From NCBI GenBank assembly GCA_028285545.1, contig JANQPA010000112.1, forward strand, positions 62,001 through 126,000: DNA of 64,000 nt, given 5' to 3'. Position numbers and translations under genes: made by a program. Source of the DNA: Saprospiraceae bacterium (GTDB taxonomy: Bacteria > Bacteroidota > Bacteroidia > Chitinophagales > Saprospiraceae). This document shows, in pieces, positions 15,904-25,001 of the stretch (positions are counted from its first letter, which is position 1; each line of letters starts with the position of its first letter). The notes below the pieces were generated by a model. That model searched no databases. It worked only from the letters and a program-made list of their open reading frames with translations, and was not told where the DNA came from.

Positions 15904-18819
15904 GTGATCAAAGCGAAGAGACAGTATGGTCATTTTAAATTCAAGTATCTAAGCTATTCTTGGCTATTATCCTTATGCTTTTTGACTTGGATTAACCATT
16001 TTTCTTTGCAGGCACAAACTGATACCCTGGTATTAGATCAACAAACCTATGAAGAAAGGTTTAACCAATGGTATCCCTTAAGTGAATACATTGGATGGAT
16101 GGAAGATTCTACCGGAGGGTTTCATCCTTCTCAAGATAAAGGTGATAATATTGAATGGCAAAAATTACAGGCTCTGGAAACCATTAATAATTGGGATCAA
16201 AATATTTGGATCAAGTTGCTCGTCAAAAATCCACAGTCAGAAAAATTAGGACTGGCTCTTTTATTTCATAATGATCTTTTAAAAGCTTTTTATCAGGATA
16301 GGGATGGCGAATGGCAGGAAGGACTGGCTGGAAAGAATACTCCACGCTCCCAGTGGGATAGCCAATTGAATACTCCTAAATTTGATTCTCCCTTCACCTT
16401 CCAAATATTTTTAGAACCCAATGAAAGCAAAGCAATTTATGTAAAAGTTGAAGCTTTTGATCAGAATGCTGTTATCCGCCCCTTTATCACCAATCGATCT
16501 TTTTTTCTGGAAAACTCAGTTTCTACTTTTAAAAGAACCATTGCTACCCAATCTCTTTTTCATGGTGTACTCTGGGTTATGTTCTTATTTCATTTGCTTA
16601 CCTACTTTATGTATAAGGACAAAGCCTATTTGTATTACGCTTTATACATCGTCTTTTTATCCTTTGCCCTGGTTTATCTCTTTGAATTTGACATATTTCT
16701 TCCCTTAGCGGAGTATCCCCAGTTTTGGAAAATATGGGCGAATCTTAGTCTATATGCCTTCGGTATATTTTACAGTCTTTTTCTCATTCATTTTTTACAT
16801 GAAGACGGATGGAAAATTAAATTAAAAAGGCTAATTCGATTATTCATTTACGCTCAATTAGGCTTTGCTGGTATAACAACTCTTCTACTTTTTCTCCAAC
16901 CCATTATCAATTTACCCAGACTATATATAAACTGGCTTTTACTTCCCATAGCGATTGTTGGCATTGCAGGCTTGGTTTATATAAGCATTCAGTATCTCCG
17001 GTCAGATAAAGGATTAGCAAGATTTGTGGCCCTCAATAATTTTTTCATAATAGGTGGTCTTTTGGTTAGCACTTCTATTGGTTATGCCAGCATGACTTTT
17101 TGGTCGGATAGTCGACTCACTCAAATGTGGGCCATTATATTTTTTGAATTGACCATCGTTTTACAACTTATCAGCTTTTCTCTGAGCTTGAGTTATAAAG
17201 GCCTGGAAACGGAACGCGAACGAGTCAAACTTAGAGAGTTGGATCAATTTAAGTCTCGCTTTTTTGCCAATATCTCCCACGAGTTTCGTACCCCCCTAAC
17301 CTTGATTTTGGGGCCTATCCAATATTTAATGGGCAAAGTGAATAATTCTGCTGAACAGATGCAGCTCAAAATGATAGAACGAAATGGCAAAAGATTACTT
17401 AGGTTGATCAACCAGATCCTGGACTTATCTAAGTTGGAAGCAGGAAAAATGGTTTTAGAAAATCAAGCCTTCGATTATATTCAAACGAGCAGGATAATAT
17501 TTGAATCTTTTAAGTCAGCAGCCAAAGAAAAACAGATTGATTTGCGTTTCAAAAGTGAATTGGTTGAACTCATGGTCTATTTAGATAAAGAGAAGATTGA
17601 ACAAATCTTAATCAATCTTTTATCAAATGCTTTAAAATATACCACTGAAGAAGGAATTATAGAATTACAGGTAACTCAAAAAGAAGGAAAAAAGAGTAAA
17701 TATTTTCTCACCTCTATTAAAGACTCTGGAATAGGAATATCTGAAAACCAAATACCACATATTTTCAAACGTTTTTATCAAGCTGATCATCAAGATTTTG
17801 TCACCAATCAGTCTAGCACGGGGATAGGATTAGCCCTAACCAAGGAATTAGTAGAAATTCACGGTGGTGAGATTGAGGTCACAAGTCAATTGAATGAAGG
17901 GACGACCTTTTCTTTTCTTCTGCCTCTCCCTAAATCGGAAGAACTACTAGAACATTCAAAAAGTCAAGAGCCTCCCACTTCTTTCCTTACAACTTCTGAT
18001 AACTCAGAATTGATATATCCTTCATCAACCAATAATTCTGGTTTGGGAGAGGAGAAAAAAGAAGGCTTACTGGTCCAGATCATAGAAGATAATCCTGAAA
18101 TACGTGTTTATTTAAAGAGTTGTTTGCAAAAAGATTTTCGCTTAATAGAATCTGTTAATGGACAAGAAGGTGTCAATATGGCCATTGAACATATCCCTGA
18201 TTTGATCATCACCGATGTTATGATGCCCCTTAAAGACGGCTATCAAGTGGTTCGGGAGCTCAAAAAAAATGATACCACCAGTCATATTCCGATTATTATT
18301 TTGACAGGAAAATCATCGAGGGAAAGTAGATTAACGGGTTTACAAACTACTGCCGATGAATACTTAACCAAGCCATTTGATGCTCAAGAACTTCTTTTAA
18401 GAATTAATAATCTTCTGAGCAACCGTCAACGATGGATTAGTCGATTTAAGGAAAGCCTTCAAACTATAGATCAAGTACCGGAAGTTCCTACCCGGGAACA
18501 AGCATTTATCAATAAAGCGATAGAGGTAGTCGATGAAAATTTAAGCGATGAAAATTTCAGTGTTGAAAAAATGGGTAAAGCTCTTTTATTGGACCGCACC
18601 CAGCTTTTTAGAAAACTAAAAGCCATCACAGGGCAAAGCCCAAGCCAGTTTATCAGAAGCATCCGATTAAAGCACGCTCATCAACTTTTAAGGAGTAGAT
18701 CCGCTACCATAGGAGAGATTGCGTTCTCAGTTGGCTTTAGCAGCACCACCTATTTTAACCGCTGTTTTAAAGAGGAATATGGCCTCACTCCTGGTGAAGT
18801 TATGGAAAAAAAAGCATAA
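15904..18819 (+). CDS. Hybrid sensor kinase, 7TMR-DISM/HK/REC/AraC
   Basis: A 971-residue one-protein two-component system. GTG at 15904 is used because no ATG precedes the signal peptide (LLSLCFLTWINHFSLQAQ, to about 38). Residues 40-205 are an extracytoplasmic 7TMR-DISM sensing domain, 215-420 the seven membrane helices, then HisKA with phospho-acceptor His459 (FFANISHEFRTP), HATPase_c (NLLSNALKYT, DSGIGI, GIGLALTKELVEIHGG), a receiver domain with Asp771 (LIITDVMMPLKDG), and a C-terminal AraC HTH (about 870-968, TIGEIAFSVGFSSTTYFNRCFKEEYG). Signal, phosphorelay and DNA binding are thus in one membrane protein, as in Bacteroidota hybrid regulators. The signal and target genes are unknown; the exported protein gene downstream is a candidate. 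Confidence 0.93.
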   Translation: MIKAKRQYGHFKFKYLSYSWLLSLCFLTWINHFSLQAQTDTLVLDQQTYEERFNQWYPLSEYIGWMEDSTGGFHPSQDKGDNIEWQKLQALETINNWDQNIWIKLLVKNPQSEKLGLALLFHNDLLKAFYQDRDGEWQEGLAGKNTPRSQWDSQLNTPKFDSPFTFQIFLEPNESKAIYVKVEAFDQNAVIRPFITNRSFFLENSVSTFKRTIATQSLFHGVLWVMFLFHLLTYFMYKDKAYLYYALYIVFLSFALVYLFEFDIFLPLAEYPQFWKIWANLSLYAFGIFYSLFLIHFLHEDGWKIKLKRLIRLFIYAQLGFAGITTLLLFLQPIINLPRLYINWLLLPIAIVGIAGLVYISIQYLRSDKGLARFVALNNFFIIGGLLVSTSIGYASMTFWSDSRLTQMWAIIFFELTIVLQLISFSLSLSYKGLETERERVKLRELDQFKSRFFANISHEFRTPLTLILGPIQYLMGKVNNSAEQMQLKMIERNGKRLLRLINQILDLSKLEAGKMVLENQAFDYIQTSRIIFESFKSAAKEKQIDLRFKSELVELMVYLDKEKIEQILINLLSNALKYTTEEGIIELQVTQKEGKKSKYFLTSIKDSGIGISENQIPHIFKRFYQADHQDFVTNQSSTGIGLALTKELVEIHGGEIEVTSQLNEGTTFSFLLPLPKSEELLEHSKSQEPPTSFLTTSDNSELIYPSSTNNSGLGEEKKEGLLVQIIEDNPEIRVYLKSCLQKDFRLIESVNGQEGVNMAIEHIPDLIITDVMMPLKDGYQVVRELKKNDTTSHIPIIILTGKSSRESRLTGLQTTADEYLTKPFDAQELLLRINNLLSNRQRWISRFKESLQTIDQVPEVPTREQAFINKAIEVVDENLSDENFSVEKMGKALLLDRTQLFRKLKAITGQSPSQFIRSIRLKHAHQLLRSRSATIGEIAFSVGFSSTTYFNRCFKEEYGLTPGEVMEKKA

Positions 18820-18970
18820 ACACAGGCCTTTAAACACCACCTAACTAACTGATTTACAATACACTTCAACATAAGTTCAATCCTTTACAACATAAGTTCT
18901 ATCCCCTGCCTGGATATTTGTTGCACTTTTGAATCGATAACAAAATTTAATGACTCAAATATCCAGAACC

Positions 18971-21838
18971 ATGAAAACTTTAATGAATATTTTAAGCATA
19001 GTTCTTCTAAGTTTTTCCACACTAACAGCCAATTCAAGCTGGGAAGAAGCATTAAGATTAGGGATTAATAAATGTTTAGGTAACTCTTCCTTTTCTTTTG
19101 AAGAATTAAATGTTGATTCAAATACGAAGACCATTTCAGGAGTGGGTACTTTTTTCGATCAGCCTGGCATCACATTCATAGCCGGCTATCACACACCAAC
19201 TCAATTGAGCTCCTTCCAAGCAAGTTTTCCATCAAATGCCAGAGTAGGTTTGAATTTAAAATCTTTCTCAAACATAGCTGGCCAAAGTTTGGAAAAAATG
19301 ATTCCTGGCGGTTTGTCCAAAGGCATGTATCTAAACAAGTTTTCCTTTAGCGTTTCTAATGAAACGAATACAGTTGAAAATTTACAGTTGTGGTTTGATT
19401 TTGATGGCAACTGGCCCTTACTACCTGCCAATGCCATGCAGATGGACCAGATTAAAGTACATTTTGACATAGATAATCCTACACAAAGCAATAGTAGAAA
19501 TACAATAGGTGAAATGACCGGAAGAGTAAGAATTGGATCCTTTCCCGTTCAGATGACAACCAAATTATCTTCTCAAAATAAGGAAGACCTTGAATTATCT
19601 GGTAGAATAGCCAAATTAGGATTAAAACAAACCATACAATCCATAGTAGGACAGAATAGCTTATTGGGATTGCCAGTACCTGATCAGGTCATTAACCTAA
19701 GTTTGAGAGACGCATTAATAACAGTACGACCTAAAAGAGATTGGGCCAGTATCGATGCTAAATCCAATTGGGGAAATGTGAATTTGTGGCTACAAAAAAA
19801 TACCACGTCTAGCGACAAAAAAATGGAATATATGGTAGTTATTTCTCCTCCAAAAGGATTTAAACTATCAAATATCAATAGTCACCTTACTGCACTTGAC
19901 GGACTAGATTTATCAGGCCAAAAGATTGTTTTTTCTTCTGAAGAAAAAGAAAAGAAAGAAAGTTCAAAAATTCCCAGTCTTTCTCAAGCAGCAGCGGCTG
20001 TCAAAAAAGGATGTAACATAATAGCCACTTTAGATATTACAAAACTGAAATTAGATCACCTCCTTAAGGTTAAAGAATTAGTAGTTAGCTCTCCTTTGAG
20101 CAGCTCATTGGAAGGAGTAGTACTAGAAGCAGAGTTAGATTCTGATATCGAGCTAGGGCCTGGTAACAAACTAAAGAACACTACTTTCCGTTTGCAGCCT
20201 TCTCCCAAAGATTTTGCCGTTTCTTTAGTAGGTGTAATGGATGCAAGGGTAGGTAGAGATCAGTTAAAATTCTCAGGAGGTGTTGAAATAGCCATCAATG
20301 ATCAAGCACTTAACTTCTTGTCTATGATGGATGGTGACTGGAATGATCCTTTAGGTGTAAATGGTTTGATGATGAGTAATGTAAGAATGCAGTTGGGTGC
20401 TGCTCTAGGACCTACCATTCTTCCCAATGTGGCATTTAATGGTGAATTACAGATTGGACGTTTTAAAGGAGATGCTGCTGTAGCCTTTGATACTCGCAAC
20501 CCTTCGAAAAGTATGATTTCTGCTCAATTTAATGAGTTAGCCTTTTTAGATATCGTAGATATGTTGATTGATAAGAGGTTGTCTAAAAAGATACCGGCAG
20601 ATATGAAGAAAGTATTGAACAGCATCCGCATGACTGATGTAAACCTTGAAGCGGTGCCACAAGCTATGAGAGTTTTGGAAAAGAACTATGAGGCAGGATT
20701 TAGAGCAGGTGGTGAGATAGAAGTATTTGGCGTAAAAGGAATGTCTCAAGTAGATATCAATTACTCAAATGGTGTATTTGTACAAGCGGAAGTTGATCCA
20801 ATTAGCTTAGGAATATTTAAACTAAAGGGATCTGGTAAAAGTGCACGTCCTGGTTTTTTGATTGACCTTAGAAAAGGAAAGAGTCCTAAAGCAGCCATCA
20901 ATGGATTAGTGAGTTTGCTAGGATTGCAAGCAGAAACAGATATAGAAGTATTGTCGAATGGATACCGCTTCAAAGTAGGAGGAAAAATATTCAATGTATT
21001 TGATGGTGAGATTATAGCTAGCGGACAAGATTTGGATAAGGCAGGAAGTATGTACTTGAAAGTAAAAATGGAAAATGACCTGTTGAATTTTGTAGATCGT
21101 GAAGTCACCAAGTTTGTCCAAAACAGTACAGGTAATGCCATCAAAAAGTTAACAGAGGCACAGCGAAAAATAAGTGGAGCACAAAGAGCCGTTGCCAGCT
21201 GGGAAAAAGAAATCAAAAAGATGCGTTCTATAGTAGCTAAAGAGCAGGCTGCTGACAGAGCCAAGATCGCCAAAGCTAAAAGAGATGTAACGAATGCACA
21301 GAAAAAAGTGAACAGTATACAAAAGGAAATTGACAAATTAAAAAGAGAATTGAAGAGAAAAAACAAACCTTATCATGCTCCAGAAAGAGCTTATATCCGC
21401 ACTAAAATTGCTGGATTATATACAGCTAAAGGAACGGCCTGGGCTACCTTGGAAGGATACAAAAAGATAGTATTGGGATTGGCTAAAAAATTGAATACCA
21501 ATCCAGATGCAGATGCTAGAGTAATTGCTTTGAAAGTAAAAAAAGATGGTGCCATGGCTTCTTTAGAAGCAGCTAAATTATTCATGGAAGGTTTGAAAAA
21601 GACTTTAGGTTTTACTGGAACCGTAGCTACTTTTGCCATCGATAAAGGAACCGATATGTTAGTAAACGTGAAGAAAGCGGAATTTGAAGGTCAGTTGGGG
21701 GCATTAAGTGGTGGTGCCGTTAAGATGAAGATGGAATTGGAGTGGATGGGCAAAAAGAAAAACATGACTCTTGATTTTGACTTTGACAGTCCAGCGAAAG
21801 CAGTAGGTTCATTGGCGAAAAAATTGATTGGAAAATAA
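18971..21838 (+). CDS. Large exported protein with coiled coil
   Basis: I start at 18971 (MKTLMNILSIVLLSFSTLTA, a good signal peptide), giving 955 residues; an in-frame ATG at 18950 adds seven. From 30 to about 700 the protein is beta-rich with repeated 'LKKTTFRL..' and 'GV.F..G.E' style strands, suggesting a long repetitive beta fold. From about 715 to 810 there is a strong lysine/glutamate coiled coil (KLTEAQRKISGAQRAVASWE, VNSIQKEIDKLKRELKRK), and a beta domain ends the chain. There is no T9SS sorting domain or lipobox. I do not know the function. It lies 130 bases after the hybrid kinase on the same strand, so it may be its target. A terminator follows. Confidence 0.85.
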   Translation: MKTLMNILSIVLLSFSTLTANSSWEEALRLGINKCLGNSSFSFEELNVDSNTKTISGVGTFFDQPGITFIAGYHTPTQLSSFQASFPSNARVGLNLKSFSNIAGQSLEKMIPGGLSKGMYLNKFSFSVSNETNTVENLQLWFDFDGNWPLLPANAMQMDQIKVHFDIDNPTQSNSRNTIGEMTGRVRIGSFPVQMTTKLSSQNKEDLELSGRIAKLGLKQTIQSIVGQNSLLGLPVPDQVINLSLRDALITVRPKRDWASIDAKSNWGNVNLWLQKNTTSSDKKMEYMVVISPPKGFKLSNINSHLTALDGLDLSGQKIVFSSEEKEKKESSKIPSLSQAAAAVKKGCNIIATLDITKLKLDHLLKVKELVVSSPLSSSLEGVVLEAELDSDIELGPGNKLKNTTFRLQPSPKDFAVSLVGVMDARVGRDQLKFSGGVEIAINDQALNFLSMMDGDWNDPLGVNGLMMSNVRMQLGAALGPTILPNVAFNGELQIGRFKGDAAVAFDTRNPSKSMISAQFNELAFLDIVDMLIDKRLSKKIPADMKKVLNSIRMTDVNLEAVPQAMRVLEKNYEAGFRAGGEIEVFGVKGMSQVDINYSNGVFVQAEVDPISLGIFKLKGSGKSARPGFLIDLRKGKSPKAAINGLVSLLGLQAETDIEVLSNGYRFKVGGKIFNVFDGEIIASGQDLDKAGSMYLKVKMENDLLNFVDREVTKFVQNSTGNAIKKLTEAQRKISGAQRAVASWEKEIKKMRSIVAKEQAADRAKIAKAKRDVTNAQKKVNSIQKEIDKLKRELKRKNKPYHAPERAYIRTKIAGLYTAKGTAWATLEGYKKIVLGLAKKLNTNPDADARVIALKVKKDGAMASLEAAKLFMEGLKKTLGFTGTVATFAIDKGTDMLVNVKKAEFEGQLGALSGGAVKMKMELEWMGKKKNMTLDFDFDSPAKAVGSLAKKLIGK

Positions 21839-21891
21839 GGGTATTAGAATATTTAGCTAATGGATGTTTGAGTAAGTATTATTCATGGAGG

Positions 21892-21929
21892 CCTTCTCTT
21901 GTGTAAATAGGAGAAGGTTTCTTTTTTTA
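21892..21929 (+). terminator. Rho-independent terminator
   Basis: Arms CCTTCTC (21892-21898) and GAGAAGG (21911-21917) with a 12-base loop, then a T-rich tract to about 21929. It lies 53 bases after the stop of the large exported protein gene and also shields it from the convergent gene ending at 21940. Confidence 0.8.
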
Positions 21930-21939
21930 TAAAGATCTG

Positions 21940-22302
21940 CTATTTATTCCGAATGATTAAAATTTCTTGATCGGAGAATATCATCCAGGAAAAATCATAA
22001 ACATAATGGTATAATTTCCCCCTACTATTCTGGTAGGTTCCTGTAAAATAGTGAAAGCGAAATTTTTTCTTTTCGAGAGCAAGTCGATTCACCTTTTTCT
22101 GAGTTTTATTTTTACCCATAATTTCCAAAAGGATGGAACGATTGCGATGTAAAATTTTATCTGTTTCTCTTACCACCAAGGCAGTAGCCCGCCTAAGTCT
22201 GACATGGTATTCATTTTTACATTTTAAGCTGCAAAATATTTTATCGGCACGACCTGAGTAAGGCGATTTGCAAAGCCGGCAAAGACGTCTGTACGGGATC
22301 AT
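21940..22302 (-). CDS. Small zinc-ribbon protein
   Basis: A 120-residue basic protein. The N-terminus has a zinc-ribbon-like pattern, CRLC at 8-11 and FCSLKCKNEYH at about 23-33, so two CxxC/CxxxC pairs can hold one zinc. The remainder is Lys/Arg-rich and ends in a TGTYQNSRGKLYHYVYDFSW segment. It is probably a nucleic-acid-binding or structural protein; I do not know its function. Such short proteins with an N-terminal FCS-type ribbon are common in Bacteroidota. The 17-bp palindrome 40 bases upstream of its start may regulate it. Confidence 0.75.
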   Translation of the reverse strand: MIPYRRLCRLCKSPYSGRADKIFCSLKCKNEYHVRLRRATALVVRETDKILHRNRSILLEIMGKNKTQKKVNRLALEKKKFRFHYFTGTYQNSRGKLYHYVYDFSWMIFSDQEILIIRNK

Positions 22303-22341
22303 TATTCGGTTTAATTGAAGTTAAAAAAAAGAGGAATATCT

Positions 22342-22380
22342 GTTGTTAACCGTTAAGATCAATTCTTAACGGTTAACAAC
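22342..22380. promoter_or_regulatory. Perfect 17-bp palindrome, operator-like
   Basis: Arms 22342-22358 and 22364-22380 are exact reverse complements (GTTGTTAACCGTTAAGA and its complement) around TCAAT. It is not followed by a T run and lies upstream of start codons on both sides rather than after genes, so an operator is more likely than a terminator; no binding protein is identified. Confidence 0.55.
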
Positions 22381-22388
22381 TATTGAAT

Positions 22389-22547
22389 ATGATAAGATAT
22401 TTGCAATCAAGCAATTATAAGTCCTTTTTTTGGAGAAAAAAATCATCAAACTACAAGTATATTCAGTTGACTACTAAATTAGGAGAGTACCAGGATAAAC
22501 CCAGGTATCTGGATGTGGATTTTTCAAAATTAGGAAGATCAGAATGA
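22389..22547 (+). CDS. Possible 52-aa small protein
   Basis: An ATG frame of 52 codons starts nine bases after the 17-bp palindrome; the product (MIRYLQSSNYKSFFWRKK...DVDFSKLGRSE) is basic, with no recognised domain. It may be a real small gene or a relic. It is followed after six bases by a second short frame at 22554. Support is weak. Confidence 0.2.
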   Translation: MIRYLQSSNYKSFFWRKKSSNYKYIQLTTKLGEYQDKPRYLDVDFSKLGRSE

Positions 22548-22553
22548 AAGGTA

Positions 22554-22772
22554 ATGGAGAATAAATCAAATATACTTCATCGTAACTTATCTTCTGGAAA
22601 GGGTGATAATTTTGAGAAATATTTAGCTTTGCTTTGTCTTATCAATAGTGAGGTTATAGAGATTTATTCCTGGTTTCATGTAGAAAGCCTGAAGGAAATT
22701 TGTTTACCCATTGTATTTTTCAGATATTATATAGACGTTTTCCAGCCAATTGACGAACATTTGTTGATTTGA
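22554..22772 (+). CDS. Possible 72-aa small protein
   Basis: A frame of 72 codons (MENKSNILHRNLSSGKGDN...) following the 52-codon frame by six bases. It has a mildly hydrophobic middle but no recognised domain. The pair could be two small genes of one transcript, or fragments of an older gene; the sequence does not settle it. Confidence 0.2.
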   Translation: MENKSNILHRNLSSGKGDNFEKYLALLCLINSEVIEIYSWFHVESLKEICLPIVFFRYYIDVFQPIDEHLLI

Positions 22773-22941
22773 AATATTTAATAGTACGTCTGGAACTCTA
22801 TTTCAAATAAATAACGGCTGCGAAGCATCATTAAAAACAAAATTGAGTTACAAACTTATCATCAAATAACATCACAATATACCTAATCATTTTGCTGATA
22901 TTCACCATATACTAATTATACCACTTCTAAACTCATAAAAA

Positions 22942-23580
22942 ATGCCTGCAGAAATAGTAATCATAATTATCGGTGCTGTACTCATCGTGTTGGGAATTCT
23001 TAATAGTATAAGACTTAAAGATTCTAAACCTACTCTATCAGGAACTAAACTGGGAATTCCAATGGGAATAATAGGTATCTTATTATTAATTTATGGCGGA
23101 TACTCATACGGCTCGGTTAACTTGCAAGGTCAAATCGAACAGGTAGCCTTGGAAAAGAAATTACAAGTTCAATACCCTATTGAAAAAGTACAAGTACTCT
23201 CCCCTATCGAAAAAGATTCTGTAAGCTGCCGTATTTTAACTTTAGGAGTTTATCCAGAAGCTCATGATAAAGATATCTGGGCCGTATTAAGGCCTTCTGA
23301 TAATAGATATTACCCTCAATCAGATCATACCAATACTTCTTATAAAAGAAATGGTGAATGGCAGGTTATCACCCGGTTCGGAGGGGACAAAGGAGAATCT
23401 TATGAAATAATCGTTTATGAAACGGACGAAGCCGCCTCCCAGTTTTTTAGCTCTACAATTGAAAACTGGAAAGAAGCCCTTTCTTATCCTGGACTAGAGC
23501 TAGAAGAAATCCCAAATGGGGCCAATGAGGTTGACAGAATTGTTGTTTCTTTAAGAGAAAACTGTAGAGGTGTTCACTAG
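22942..23580 (+). CDS. Two-span membrane protein with soluble domain
   Basis: A 212-residue protein with two membrane helices (about 4-22, IVIIIIGAVLIVLGILNS, and 41-57, GIIGILLLIYGGYSYG) followed by a soluble domain (about 70-205). The domain contains WAVLRPSDNRYYPQS and WQVITRFGGDKGESYEIIVYETD, a beta-strand pattern that I have seen in assorted bacterial membrane-linked proteins but cannot name with certainty. It is followed 40 bases later by the LytTR regulator gene and may belong to the same transcript. Confidence 0.65.
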   Translation: MPAEIVIIIIGAVLIVLGILNSIRLKDSKPTLSGTKLGIPMGIIGILLLIYGGYSYGSVNLQGQIEQVALEKKLQVQYPIEKVQVLSPIEKDSVSCRILTLGVYPEAHDKDIWAVLRPSDNRYYPQSDHTNTSYKRNGEWQVITRFGGDKGESYEIIVYETDEAASQFFSSTIENWKEALSYPGLELEEIPNGANEVDRIVVSLRENCRGVH

Positions 23581-23620
23581 CTATTAAAATAAAGGCTAAG
23601 ACATATTGATTGATCATTTA

Positions 23621-24409
23621 ATGAATATTTTAAGTGCAAAAAAAGTGCTGCGAATAATCCAATTATCTAGCTTTCCAAAAGCAACCAGGCTAAAGCCAAT
23701 ATGGTTATTCGGAGCTCTTTCCATAACTTTGTTCTTAATCATATTCGAACCTTTCGGCACCTCTTTCAGGCACGGTTCCGCCGTTTTATTAGCCATCAGT
23801 TATAGCATTTTGTCGATGGCCACACTTTTTATTTTGGAAAACACCTTAAAAAACCACCTATTTAGAAAAGGAAGACGGATCCATTCCGGGATTCTATATA
23901 CGATTTGGTATTTAATCTTGCTGACTATAATATCACTGATTAACTTTTTCTACTTTGGACTTTGGGCATGCCACTGCGAAACGGAATACAAACTTACCCT
24001 CTTAACTACTCAGTTTTTGCCAAGAACACTCGCTGTGGGAGGGTTTGTTATTTTAATTGCCCGGATTTTAGAAGTTTCTCCCAAAACACACACGCCCTCA
24101 TACTTTTTTTCAAGAAATGATAAAAACGAAAATATTTTATCAGTAAGTTCTTTTGGTAATTATCTTAGAATAAAAAGAATTTTTGATGGCGAGGTTCAAG
24201 AAACTATTGAAAGAGGAGTCTTATCAAATTTGATCAAAAAATCACCCCCCTATCTAATTAGATGCCATAGATCACATGTGGTTAATATCCAGCATATAAA
24301 CAAAATAATAAAAGAAAATCGCAGGTATGTAGCTCTGCTAAATCATGGTTTGAAAATTCCGGTAAGTGCTTCCAGACTCAAAGAGTTAAATGAAAAGATT
24401 GACGCTTGA
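23621..24409 (+). CDS. Membrane-bound LytTR transcriptional regulator
   Basis: I start at ATG 23621 (MNILSAKKVLRIIQ); a TTG at 23606 would add five residues. The 262-residue protein has four membrane helices (about 30-50, 55-78, 88-114, 126-146) and a C-terminal LytTR DNA-binding domain (about 160-260) with ILSVSSFGNYLRIKRI, YLIRCHRSHVVNIQHINKI and a final VSASRLKEL motif. LytTR proteins usually need a phosphorylated partner; here the membrane part may sense directly. This architecture, 4TM plus LytTR, is common in Bacteroidota. Target genes are unknown. Confidence 0.88.
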   Translation: MNILSAKKVLRIIQLSSFPKATRLKPIWLFGALSITLFLIIFEPFGTSFRHGSAVLLAISYSILSMATLFILENTLKNHLFRKGRRIHSGILYTIWYLILLTIISLINFFYFGLWACHCETEYKLTLLTTQFLPRTLAVGGFVILIARILEVSPKTHTPSYFFSRNDKNENILSVSSFGNYLRIKRIFDGEVQETIERGVLSNLIKKSPPYLIRCHRSHVVNIQHINKIIKENRRYVALLNHGLKIPVSASRLKELNEKIDA

Positions 24410-24503
24410 CAATTTCATACCCAAACACCCAATTTCGTCACATTCTGCCCTGAAAACCAAGTTCAGGAAAATTATTTGCCTTGTTTTGTGGCAAAAACAG
24501 AAA

Positions 24504-24944
24504 ATGACAATCAAAACAACACTTCTTCTTTTTAGCTTTTTTTTCAGCTCTTTTTGTCTTGCGCAAAAGACAGATGACATGGAATTAGTAAAGCAAACCC
24601 TTCAAGGATATTACGATGCATTTTACGAAGGAAAAATGTCAAGTTTTACCAATTCAATTTCAAAGGATACTAAAAAATATGGCTATTGGAAAGGAAAGGA
24701 TGGAAAGTATTACGGAGAGCCCATGTCCTATGAAGAGATGCAAAAGTATGTAGAAAGAATAGCCTCCGAAGGAAATGATCAAGACACCAGCATTAAAGAA
24801 ATAAAGGTCTTGGACATACTCAATACAACAGCTTCTGCACGACTAAAATTTTGGTGGGGCTTTGATTTTATATTGTTGGCAAAAGAAGACGAAAAATGGA
24901 AAATCAAGATGGTTCTTTGGGAGGGGCCATTAGAAGATAGATAG
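24504..24944 (+). CDS. Exported NTF2-like protein
   Basis: The start is set at 24504, where MTIKTTLLLFSFFFSSFCLAQ is a good signal peptide; the frame upstream overlaps the LytTR gene. The mature part (about 125 residues) matches an NTF2/lumazine-binding-like fold: LVKQTLQGYYDAFYEGKMSS at its start and WWGFDFILLAKEDEKWKIKMVLWEGP at its end. Such domains bind small ligands or act as isomerase scaffolds. No catalytic residues can be named. It lies 94 bases after the regulator gene and may be co-transcribed. Confidence 0.75.
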   Translation: MTIKTTLLLFSFFFSSFCLAQKTDDMELVKQTLQGYYDAFYEGKMSSFTNSISKDTKKYGYWKGKDGKYYGEPMSYEEMQKYVERIASEGNDQDTSIKEIKVLDILNTTASARLKFWWGFDFILLAKEDEKWKIKMVLWEGPLEDR

Positions 24945-25001
24945 CACTTGCGTGCCCTAAATTAAACCTCTATCTTTCAAGGGCAATCTGAAAAAGGATA
25001 T

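Larger units (their letters stand above)
22303..22941. other. Long spacer with palindrome and small frames
   Basis: This 639-base stretch between the zinc-ribbon gene (minus) and the membrane protein at 22942 (plus) holds the 17-bp palindrome at 22342-22380 and two short plus-strand frames at 22389-22547 and 22554-22772 that I list separately with low confidence. From 22773 to 22941 I see only A/T-rich sequence that may carry the promoter of the next gene. Confidence 0.5.

Noticed and set aside
20761-21366. Long minus-strand frame of 201 codons opposite the coiled-coil protein
   Set aside because: It is a shadow of the plus-strand gene, caused by lysine/glutamate codons read backward as phenylalanine and leucine.
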